64,000 nt of DNA from Drosophila miranda (taxonomy: Eukaryota > Arthropoda > Insecta > Diptera > Drosophilidae). The stretch spans positions 4,464,001-4,528,000 of the forward strand of contig NC_046676.1 in the NCBI RefSeq assembly GCF_003369915.1. Direction: 5' to 3'. Below, piece by piece: positions 24,455 to 34,289 of the stretch. Both the position numbers and the translations under genes were made by a program. Under the pieces are notes generated by a model, which was given only the letters and a program-made list of their open reading frames with translations, made no database searches and was not told the origin of the DNA. Each line of letters opens with the position of its first letter. Within the stretch, counting starts at the first letter, position 1.

Positions 24455-26460
24455 ATGGACAAGCTGGATGCCAATTTGGAACAGCAGTTTGATCTAAATC
24501 TCATCGAGGCTGTCAAACTGAATCCCGTCATATACGACAGATCGCACTACAACTACAAACACTTTGTCCGCAAAGCCCAGACATGGAAACAAATCGCCGA
24601 AACACTCGGAGTGCCTGGTAAGTGAAATTCATTCCAACTTGGTCCGACTCGACTCGACTCCCAGCCCAGTCCGGGTCCAGGTCGGTCTGCTCTGGGGTAT
24701 ATCTCAGTAGATATAGTATGTGGCAGAGACGTCGCGACTGGTGCCCCAACAACAACCAAATTGATTAATTCTGCAGGAGGGGCGACAGAGGGTGAGCTAG
24801 CCGACGACGACAGTGGCTGAGACGGTGGCGGTGGCAGAGGCAGCAAGAGCAAGCAAGTGTAAGTGTACAGAAAACGACGCAAAAGTGAACGGCGAGGCGA
24901 CAGAGACGGTTGAGAAATTACAGGAGCGCAGCCAACGTGACAGGGGTGGTTTTGTGAAATTCCACATTTTACGACCCTCTTTCGGGTCTTTAGCTCCGCC
25001 CCTGCGCGCGCTGTCCATATTTTGGAAGTTGCTGTACTTTGCTGTCGCGTCGCAGTAGTTGTCTCAGTCGCACCCACAGTTATTCTGCTTGCGCTGGCGT
25101 TTATTTTTGTACTCTGCCACAGCGCCGTTCGGCTGCATCTGCTGACAGCTCTCTCATACATACACACTCGTGCGAACACACACACACACACAACACAACT
25201 GCATAGGGGACGGAACAGCTTTCGTTTCTTTTTCACAAGTATACCAACAAATTGGACCGTACTTCCACATCCCCGAACGTACCTTCTATTTCGTTTTCAA
25301 GCGAAACATTTAAATTGTCGTTTATATGATCCACTTTTTCGCATTTTTTGTCAACTTTATCCACGGATTATGCAAGACATTCAATATCGAAAAGTTTGAG
25401 GCAGGAGAGTCAATGAGACAATGCCACAGGTTTCCACCGTCTTTGGCAGTGGGGGTGGTGGGCCGACTTCGTAGTCGAAGTCGGCAGTAACGTCACCGTC
25501 AGACAATCACGTCAACGCCTCTGCTGACGCTTGGAAGCTGCCGCGACTTCTGCTTCTGCCAACATATTTGTACGAGTGTGTGTGGTAGCAGCAGTTGCGA
25601 GCAGACGCGACGCGTTGTGGTTTGTTTTGGTTTGTGATTTGATGCTTTTCCCCTACACCTGTCACTTGCAGTGGCGTTTCTGCCACCCACTGGGGCAGCA
25701 GCATTACGGGGTTTGAGCTCTTGTAGGGGACCTGGACCTGGAACTGGGCTTATAGTCAAATAATATGCATGTTCCTTGACTAAATAAACTAATTTAATTT
25801 TTCCAAACAGAACAAAAATGTACAAAGCGATGGAAGAGTCTGCGCGACAAGTTTGCACGCGAGATGAAGCTGTGCCAGGAATCGCGCTGGCGCTACTTCA
25901 AACAAATGCAATTCCTTGTGGACAGCATCAGGCAGTATCGGGAATCGTTGCTCGGAAAGTGTGCCAACGGCAGCCAGGGTAATCAGGTGTCTGATCCTCA
26001 ACAGCAGCAGCAACAGCAAGCCGTGGTGGACATCTTTACACAGCCATTCAATGGCAGCGCCACGACCTCGGCAGGGGCATTGACCCATCCGCACGGTAGG
26101 ATTGACTACTTTCTAATATTTTGAAGTTATAATTGAATTGTGAAATTATTTGCAGAAATCACTGTAACCAGTGACGCACAGCTGACGACTACCGTGGGCA
26201 AGGACCAGAAGCCATATTTCTACGAGCCGCCTCTTAAGCGGGAGCGCGGCGAGGAGGAGCACAGCGACAACATGCTGAACTCCATCAAGATTTTCCAGAA
26301 CAGTGTCTCACAGGGGGTCAGCGCTGAGGATCAGTCGTTTGGCATGGTCGTCACAGACATGCTTAACACGCTGGGCGTGCGACAGAAAGCCGAGGCCAAG
26401 GTGCACATAATCAAGTATCTAACTGACATGCAGCTACTTGCCCAGCACAACAAGTACTAA
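24455..26460 (+). CDS. Adf1: Adf1 (Adh distal factor 1), MADF-BESS transcription factor
   Basis: Sequence-specific DNA-binding transcription factor of the MADF-BESS family, involved in neuronal plasticity and gene activation, acting in the nucleus. Exons are 24455-24617, 25811-26095 and 26156-26460, all phase 1, for 250 aa. The MADF domain covers about residues 12-95 (FDLNLIEAVKLNPVIYDRSH, then WKQIAETLGVP and CTKRWKSLRDKF). A short polyglutamine run lies near residue 120. The C-terminal BESS motif covers about residues 205-245 (DQSFGMVVTDMLNTLGVRQK, then AKVHIIKYLTDMQLL). The protein is almost identical to the D. melanogaster sequence I recall, apart from the Q-run region. The 1193-bp intron 1 splits the MADF domain. 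Confidence 0.96.
25462..25485. repeat. perfect 10-bp-arm inverted repeat in Adf1 intron 1
   Basis: GCCGACTTCG, a 4-nt TAGT loop and CGAAGTCGGC form a perfect short hairpin or palindromic protein site inside the first coding intron of Adf1. Confidence 0.6.
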
Positions 26461-27270
26461 CTATCGGGCGGCGGTCACCGGCAACTGCTTCAGCTGCTGC
26501 AATTGGAGAGTGTCTTGTCCTGAGATCAAATGAACTGGCGGCCACCCCCATACACACACACACACATAGACACACACGAACGCTTGCGAGTCGTGTGCGT
26601 TTACTTTCTCTAGGTTATAACTATTAAAAGTCAAACTAAAGTTTAAAACTAGACCTTAAGCCCCACGGCATATATATACATAAATATATAGAACATTATA
26701 GTACTTCCCTTAACCCAAACGTAGAAAAACATATATATATTTATATGCTTAGTTGGCCCCAAGACCGATTCAATTCGTGCCCAGTTCTCAGCTCTGTAAA
26801 AAAGAATGTGGAAAAAACTGATTGTAAAATTATGCGTAGTTTGTTCAAACACTTTCTACGCAGCGATGTACATTTTTGACTACGATTTAGTTGTAACTTG
26901 CCATCGGGTTTTAGATGTAATTAAGTAATTGCAGATACGTTATATTATTTTTTTAAGTTCTGTTGTAATATGCTGAAAACGCTTGAGAGATACTTTGAAA
27001 TGCTTTAAATAAGTACGTCATTAAAAACCATTTTACATATTGAGCGCATATTACAATCTTTATATGGATCATGGACCATGTTTGGGATTATCTCGAAAGC
27101 CTTAAGCTTTGCTTTAACTTCAATCAATTTAATATGCAATTATTTAATATTAAAAGAAAGAAGAGATCTAAAAATGAACCACAATACTGTTTCCATCAGG
27201 GTGGCAACGCCGTCATCCAAAAATATAAACAGAGCCAGCTGTTTGAGATGCACGAATTTTTTATGTAATT
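26461..27270. other. Adf1 3' UTR and spacer
   Basis: Holds the probable Adf1 3' UTR, with CA-repeat tracts at about 26.55 kb and AT-rich sequence after it. No independent gene is supported. Confidence 0.5.
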
Positions 27271-27273
27271 AAA

Positions 27274-27796
27274 ATGGGCAACAAAGTTGAAAATTCTGAC
27301 ACAAAAGACGCTCAAAACAAAACAGCGTTAGACGATGCGTGGGCGGCAAGTCACCGGCTTTGTAAATAATCAGAAATCTAATGGACATCTCCCTTAGATC
27401 CGGCACTGTCATCTGTACAAGGATGAGTATGACGACTGCACGAGTTTCAAGGCACGATTCCACCAATACTTCATATTTGGCCAGAACAGCGATTGTTCCC
27501 AGTGGCTGACAGACTACAAAAACTGCGAACGTTATCACCAATCAAATGGTAACGACGTGGCGTCCGGTGCGGCTGTCATCAAAAGCGAGGAGAAACGCCG
27601 CCAAACCCGATTGCGGGCGCATTTTGCCAACAACACATGGGAGAAGCGTAAGCAGCCGCCAGCAGATTGGGCCCAACCTCTGCCAGAATGGCTGGAAAAG
27701 CGCAACGAAAACACATATCTGGAGCTGAAACAAAAAGAGCTCTCCGGCCTCAGTGTACCGCAGGATGAGAAGGGTTCGCTTTGTGCAATCATGTGA
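27274..27796 (+). CDS. UPF0545 / C22orf39-type twin-CX9C protein
   Basis: Conserved small animal protein of uncertain role (UPF0545). Exon 1 is 27274-27345 and exon 2 is 27398-27796, giving 156 aa. The intron is a GC-AG type (donor GCAAGT), the only splice choice I found that keeps the conserved frame. The obvious GT at 27362 leads to the wrong phase. Two CX9C motifs, CHLYKDEYDDC and CSQWLTDYKNC, form a CHCH hairpin typical of disulfide relay substrates of the mitochondrial intermembrane space. The conserved PPADWAQPLPEWLEKR follows. The protein ends CAIM, which has the form of a CaaX prenylation box. AATAAA begins 1 nt after the stop codon (27797). Confidence 0.85.
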
Positions 27797-28050
27797 AAAT
27801 AAATATAACTGATAGATCCTGAAAAGTTAGTTCGAGGCGTATTGATATCTGTACAAATGTACATTGTTAATTGTAAATGTTTATACAATCGATCCAACTT
27901 TCTGGCAACGCTGCAAGCAGCTGGTTCTCCGTGGACTGCATGGTTGCTATTGTTGGTGCTGTGCTGTGAAGGGTGGGGGGGAAGTTACACACCTCAGGAA
28001 TGGAATAATATATTTTTTTTCCGAATCCCAATATACCAGCTTTGCTTAAA

Positions 28051-28844
28051 ATGCTAAAGGGCAGCAAACTCAAAGCTTTGGATGTCAGAATCCTGAGGCC
28101 CCTTTTTGAAACAAGGTCAGGTAAATGCAAATTACATAATCTTAAACCAATGGGAGAGCTGTAATTTTTGGCTAGCCAAATTGTGTGTGTCACTGAGAAT
28201 GTGCTTTAACCTTTGCAGCTGTTGCCAGCAGCGCAGTTTCGCCAATAGTATACAAAGATCCTACATAACGTTCAATGACTTCCGCAGCAAAAATCGTTGG
28301 TACACCAAAAAGGAGCTTGTGGGGTAAGTGCCGCCACTCCCCGAAGCAGCACATGCCACAGGCAGCGCTAACAATTGTATGTATCCACAGGTACTCTATG
28401 CAGGACATGTACACAGTGGTCTCCGACGTGAGGAACTACTACAAATTTGTCCCTTATGTGAAGCGATCGCACGTCCACACCGTCGACAGTGATGGTTTCA
28501 AGGCAGACCTCATTGTTGGCTTTCCCCCACTGAACGAGGCCTACACATCGAGGGTGACGCTAGAGTCGCCCAGCCTGGTCAAGTCCGAGTGCCATGATGG
28601 ACGTTTGTTCAACTATTTGCTTAATGAATGGCGTTTCAGTCCGGGCCTGAAAGACATACCCAACTCATGCGTCTTGGATTTTAAGGTATCCTTTGAATTT
28701 AAATCGCTGCTGCACAGCAACGTGGCCAACATATTCTTTGATCTGATATGCGATCAAATGGAGAACGCTTTCATCGAGGAAGTGCGCCGACGCAATGGTC
28801 CACCTTCGATTCGTTCGCACGTGCTGACCTCCCAGAGATCATGA
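28051..28844 (+). CDS. Coq10: Coenzyme Q-binding protein COQ10
   Basis: Mitochondrial START-domain lipid-binding protein that escorts ubiquinone and supports respiration. Exons are 28051-28115, 28219-28323 and 28391-28844, phases 2 and 2, for 207 aa. The N-terminus is basic and Ser/Arg-rich (MLKGSKLKALDVRILRPLFE), as expected for a mitochondrial presequence. The START/Bet v1-like domain begins at YSMQDMYTVVSDVRNYYKFV (about residue 57) and continues through VGFPPLNEAYTSRV to the final amphipathic helix FFDLICDQMENAFIEEVRRR. The exon-1 donor is the weak GTCAGG. The nearby stronger GTAAAT would shift the frame, so GTCAGG was chosen. AATAAA lies at 28964-28969. Only 254 bp separate it from the upstream UPF0545 stop. 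Confidence 0.92.
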
Positions 28845-29187
28845 CGCGGCCCAAACGGCCCATCTCCCTTCGTTCAAGTAACTTAAGTTGAACGTGTATT
28901 TGTACATTTCATTGACACAGAGTCGTTTTATATTTCGTTGTTAGTAAAATTAACCAAAATGTAAATAAACATTATGCAAAGTCGATTTTGTGTGTAATAA
29001 ATTATCCCCCAACTTCAGGAGTTGTGTCGAAGATGATTAGAAAGTTATTTTAAGTTGAACGTTGACACAATCGACCACACACATACGACGAGCACAAAAA
29101 AGACATCAATTAAGTACATTAGTTTCATTCACTTAAAAGAATACTCAAAATGAATAGTTTTTGTTAACAGTCTCGTGTTCTGGTTTA

Positions 29188-29290
29188 TTAGTATGCAACG
29201 GAAAACTGATCCATAGATGGCATGAGTTTGTACGAGGAGCTCTGCTTAACTGACAGCTGCTCGGCGATGGTGACAACTTTGGTGTAACCA
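29188..29290 (-). other. possible terminal exon
   Basis: Minus-strand segment after a plausible acceptor (TATCTTTCTTAG). It reads GYTKVVTIAEQLSVKQSSSY and goes on to end DQFSVAY-stop, with AATAAA overlapping the stop. The KVVTIAEQL stretch looks like the end of an Alba-fold helix, but that similarity is slight. No upstream exon was identified, so this may be a remnant. Confidence 0.25.
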
Positions 29291-30170
29291 CTAAGAAAGA
29301 TAGATGTCCTAGCAAATCGATCAATCCTATGTCAGCTACAGGTATATGATGATATAGTGGTCCAATCTGGACTGTTTCGACGGATATACCTTTACTGCCT
29401 GATGGATTAGTTGGCATATCTATTTTAAAACTAAAATTAATCATGGAATGGCATCGTTTAAGTCGAGATAAGTGTGAAAATATCCTCAAGTGGCCTACGC
29501 TACATTACCTTACATGCTTACCATATAGAAATTGTTATTATCGTATCGTGCATTTAAGTTCAACATCATCGAGTTGTAAGTATTCGCCTTGGAATACTAA
29601 AATTACCCATTCAGGTGAGGAGAAATAGATGTGGCTGGTACCGAATATGCATCCAAGTGATACTATCTACGTTAATATGGGATCTATTCAATCTACGACT
29701 ATAGCGCTAAGCTCTCTACACATTACTTTATACATGGGGAGGAGTGTAACCAACTCTCTACTTAGTTTGCGCAGTAAAAAAGTCCGACCACAACAGTCCA
29801 CTACAAAGGTTAAGTGTAAGTTTCTAATTCAATTTTTCGATATTGTCCAGTGAATTACGCGTGCATCTAGTTTCGGGGAAACAATTAGGCTATCAAGATG
29901 GGTCAACAGATGGTTAAAGACGAGGCCAACAGCAACATTAGCTTAACATTAAACATTAGCTTAATACAACGAGTTCATAAATCAAACATTAAGCACAAGG
30001 ACGAGTTCTAAAATCATACGAGAGAGGGGCGAAACTATTTCCGAGTCGGGATGTGTGGGGGATGTGGAAAGGGCATGGCACAAGATGCAACCATTTAGAA
30101 TGGTTAAGCATAGTGTTTAAGCCTTACAAAATATCACTTTTTCGACGACGATAGGTCGCCAGTTTCCTTA
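29291..30170. other. gene-free stretch left of Hsepi
   Basis: No supported gene. The right end is presumably the Hsepi 3' UTR. The remainder is AT-rich with short frames lacking domain or splice context. Confidence 0.4.
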
Positions 30171-30174
30171 GTTC

Positions 30175-32157
30175 TCAGTTGTGCTTGGCCCGCTTGCCAA
30201 ACATATAGCCCTTCCAGCGCTCTGCGGTCTGTGCAATCAACGGGTCGCTGTCAATAGTAGCCAGCAGTAGCAGCTGATTCACATGCGTTGCATGATAGTC
30301 CCAGCGTGCCAAATTAGGTGCCACGCCAAGGCTGAGATGCCGTAGATCGTAGCTGGTGCCGGAGCCCGTGTCGTATAGTAAAAGCATCTTCTTTAGCGAG
30401 TACATGCCTTGGGCAAACAGTTGGCCTGCCTCTCGGGCTATTTTAGCTGGCGCCGTGCTATTCAGATCGTAGAGACCTAACAGCGAATAGATGAAACCGT
30501 TTAGCACTAGAGATGGCGGCGTTGTGGGATACTCCTCGTACCTGTTGATATGAAATAATCACATAAGGAGCCTAAGAAAAATGTTTGTGGTCGACTCACC
30601 AATAGAATTTGTCCATGAACTGAGACAGCACGCCCCCGTCCTGCGAGAATACCCTGTATGGTTGAAGTCCTGCTGCGGCCGCCTTGAGATAGCGCTCATC
30701 GCCACCGGAATGCCAATATGCTCGCGCCAAAACGGATATGGCATGGCCTTGGCCCATGGCCGATATCCAGCCTGGACTCAGCTCAGCAAAACCATTGAGA
30801 CTTCGGCGCACAGGATTGGTCCAGCCACCGGACTTGGGGTCCTGATTGTGAACGAACCACTCGGCAGCATCATAGAAATGCGCCATATGCTCGCTGGTGG
30901 ACAGGGTAATGTTATCGTAGAAGCCAATGCCCAGGAAGGCGACAGACAAAACTTCCAAATCGGAGCGCCGTACCTTAAGCGGTGATCGCTTGTCCCCCAG
31001 GACGATGCCTTTCTGAACATCAATGTGAAGATCCCGGGTTATGTGGCGCCATTTGTTCAGAGCAGAGGCCCCCAAGCCATAATAAATGTTCGAGTCCTGA
31101 ACGCTGAGTAGAAGATCGGCGGGAATATAGTGGAGGTTATAGCTGTGCTTGGTGTCTCGGTTCTGGACCGTGACCATAAGGCTGCTGCTGTTGGTCACAA
31201 GGAGCAGATCTACGCTCAGAAGTAGATCTAATGTCTGGTTAAGGCCAATGCTGATGGCGCTCTCGTAGCCAATGGCCGTCTCGAACTGAACCACGCTGGT
31301 ATTGAACTTATGATGCCAGATGCGTGTCATGTTACTGGTCTTGGGCGTTGTCCAGTCCATCTGATAGCCATCGCCATCCTCCAGAACGTGCACTCGGGGC
31401 GCCTGCTCTGTCAAATTCTTGCTATAATGCGATAGGGCGAACTGGGCTATTTGCGTGGGATAGAAATAGCCACGCTTCTCCCACTGTGTGCTCACAGGAA
31501 CTCCCTCGGCGGCGCTGATACACTTCACCCGATCGCGGACTTCCACATTGTAGTTCTCAAAGTACATGAACACGCCACGGGCATCATATTTGCCCTTGGG
31601 CAGATTTACCTTGGCTGTGCTGTGCATCCAATTGAATTTTGCCACCTCAGTGCCGCTGGTTGTGACTGCTCCACTGACATCAAAGTAGTTGCGCAGGAAC
31701 GAGAAGGGCACGTACACCTCGTTGGCATTCTCATCTCGCTTGCAGTGAACACTGTACTCCTGGTTGATGGAGCACTCAATGTCTTGCAGGGCATCTGAGG
31801 TTTGCGCAGCGCTAGAGGTCTGACTTTCATGGTGCCGATTAAACTGACGCACAAAGTCCGGTGAAAATGAAAAGGCGGCCCATCGCATATAAACGCCTAG
31901 GGTTATCACCACCACGGCCACGGTTAGAACGAGCATCACGGCTTTCAAATTTAGTCGCATTATGAAGAATACGAATGGCTCCCGTTGCTAGTCGTGGAGA
32001 AGAGGCAATGAGATAATGTCTGTCTGATAAAGACACAAAGATAAGAACCTACCTTATTACTTTGCGACTTGCGTTGATCCCTAATGTCCCCGCTCGGGAT
32101 TAGTGGATACGCGGGCAAGGCGAAGGCATCACTATTCGTGGTCTGATATTTGGACAT
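30175..32157 (-). CDS. Hsepi: Heparan sulfate D-glucuronyl C5-epimerase
   Basis: Golgi type II membrane enzyme converting D-glucuronate to L-iduronate in heparan sulfate chains. Minus-strand exons are 32053-32157 (35 codons), 30600-31987 and 30175-30541. Together they give 619 aa, close to human GLCE (617). The first exon joins in frame (phase 0) ahead of the Met at 31960, giving a cytosolic tail of about 44 residues before the membrane anchor (about residues 49-70; [20 protein letters not shown]). The luminal N-terminal beta domain includes [20 protein letters not shown]. The C-terminal (alpha/alpha)-barrel carries [20 protein letters not shown] and [12 protein letters not shown], the most conserved family motifs. 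Without exon 1 the product would be 575 aa starting almost at the membrane helix. The dispersed repeat lies upstream. Confidence 0.93.
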
Positions 32158-32559
32158 TGAAGGAACCAGCTTCTATCTAACGAGATCGCCGACCATGAGT
32201 CATGCTCTAAATATAGGCTCGCGAGAAGCGGCTTTGATCTGGCAGATGCATCACCTATAAATTAATAATATTGCACCAGTTTCACACACTCTGCCACCCT
32301 CTCTCTATCTATCTCTCTCTCCGACGCCCTCTCTTAGCAAAAATTACACCTGCAATGGCTTCGGTGAAGGCTGTAGTTACCCGAGTTTTTCCCTAGGTAC
32401 ACCACAATAGCTTCACTGGCTGGTTTTAACGTTTCTCGAGCACATTTTCACTTCTTTTCAACGACAATGTCCGCACAATACAGAAGTAAATAGAGAATAG
32501 AGATTCTCTCTCCCCCTCTCTCTGTTCATCTCTTTGACATATGACCAGTGTGACCGACC

Positions 32560-33075
32560 CTCAGAAATATAGCAAAATATACCGTAAATATACTGACGAA
32601 TTCCAGTTCTATTATACATATTCCTCGATTTTGTTATTCCGTCGAATATTACTAGCTATATAGAACATTTAGCCATGCCATCATAGTTTTATACGATTGA
32701 TGAATGTATTTTCTACTTGACTGGCTTATTTTAAACACTTGCTTTTATTGCATTTTGCGTAAAAAGAGGTTTTAGCGAAGAAGGTCAAACCAAAAATGTA
32801 AGAGCTTAGTTAGCTTGATATTCCGTCAAATAATTCTGGCTAAAACCCTTATTTCCGCCACATAATTGTAGGCCATTGATGAATATATTTTCTACAAAAT
32901 TGGCCTTTTTTAGTCCTTGCTTTTATTGCATTTTGACTAAAACAACAGCCGCAATGTTGCTGATATTTGAAGACAGGATGCGTGTATACGCTTTTGTATA
33001 CCCTATTTCGTTAATTTAATATGCGGATGATATGAAGATAAAACGTTATTAATAAATACCTTTTCTCAAATTGAT
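32560..33075. repeat. dispersed AT-rich repeat, copy (e), two half units
   Basis: Begins TATACCGTAAATATACTGACG and carries the same blocks in the same order as copies (a)-(c). A diverged second half unit starts at about 32.82 kb (GATATTCCGTCAAATAATTC), followed by TATACCCTATTTCGTTAAT, also seen at the end of copy (a). It lies directly upstream of Hsepi. Confidence 0.7.
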
Positions 33076-33534
33076 ATGTTTTAGACATATTCATACATAT
33101 GATTAGTGTCTTGTACATATATATATCACGATCCTGATACATATTCTTGGTCTCTAAAAAAAGAGAATAAACTGAAAAATATCGTTGTGATATTTAAAAC
33201 AGTGACTAAATTGTTTTTGCCTTCTCTGGAGCCGGGGATGACAAACATTTTGTCAACTCTATAAAATCCTTTTCCCAGGGTATGCAAAATTTTGCTCAAG
33301 TCGCGTCAACATTTTTTCGGCCAATGAAATTGTCAAAAAATGTTTTGCAATGCTTTTTTGACGATTTTATTGGATTTCTGCACGAAAAATCAATGAGTGG
33401 TTTACAAAATATTCTCTGGTGGAAGGTTTTAAAAATCCAACTGAAAATGGATTTGTTGCTCAACACTGGATTGGTGCGTATCTCGATTGCGGAAGGAAAC
33501 AAACTAAATTTCAAGACATTCACTTCAATTATTA
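33076..33534. other. short AT-rich stretch before the transposon nest
   Basis: Non-coding. Small overlapping frames on both strands have no known domain. Confidence 0.4.
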
Positions 33535-33812
33535 GGTTAGGTTAGGTTCAGGCGGTAGCCTGGGGTAGTGATGAAACACCACCAAGCTCACTTGGACCTG
33601 TAGAAAGGTCCGTTGTGATGCCGCATGGGCGTGTGCCCCTTCCCAATGCCTTAAAACCGTGGAGAACAAGCTGTTGCAAAAAAAATTATTAAGGGCAGTC
33701 CCATCCGGACGCTTGGATGAATTTGGACAAGGTCCCTGGTTTGATTTCCAACCGACCGAGGGGCGCTGCCGCATGACGCACGGTGCGTAGCCGAACCGAA
33801 CGCGAACATGCA
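33535..33812 (-). mobile_element. 5'-truncated LOA-type retrotransposon 3' end
   Basis: Only the last approximately 280 bp of an element are present, read on the minus strand. Near its start it encodes the end of ORF2 (KSNQGPCPNSSKRPDGTAL), matching the other LOA copies here. It finishes in a (CCTAA)n-type tail (GGTTAG repeats on the plus strand). Sequence divergence marks it as an older or different subfamily from the copies at 38-64 kb. Confidence 0.75.
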
Positions 33813-34289
33813 AGAAAGATAGCTATTAGACTAACATTCGAGGAAAATTAGCACTAAACTTACTAAGAAACTAAGCATGCAATCAAAATACAAATACCAC
33901 TACAATTACTAATTACTAGAAAGGTGTGTAAGGATTAGTAATTTAATAAGAGGAAGAGAATTAGTGGTGGATATAATATGGTAGAGGGAATTATAATCCG
34001 AGCATAAGACCCTAAACGGTTCATGCAAGGAATAATTCGATCTACAAAGTGGAAGGAAAAACGGTATAAAATTTCTAGTCAGTCTAATAGGAATCGTAAA
34101 GTTTATGCGGCTCAACAGATCAGGGCTGTCTATGTCACCCCTGATCAAGTTGTGCATAAATATCACACCAAGCATTTTTCTACGGTTAACTAAGGATGGG
34201 AGGTTTACTAATAGTAGTCTACTAGAGTAAGATGGGAGTCTTACACCCGCATCCCAGTTAAGGCCCCGCAGAGCAAAGAGTAAAAAGTT

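Noticed and set aside
29145-29489. 114-codon minus-strand frame
   Set aside because: Composition is non-coding in its upper half. The better-supported reading in this region is the short exon candidate in another frame.
33535-33560. GGTTAG repeats as a telomere or interstitial telomere tract
   Set aside because: Only a few repeats, always placed exactly at LOA 3' ends; they are element tails.
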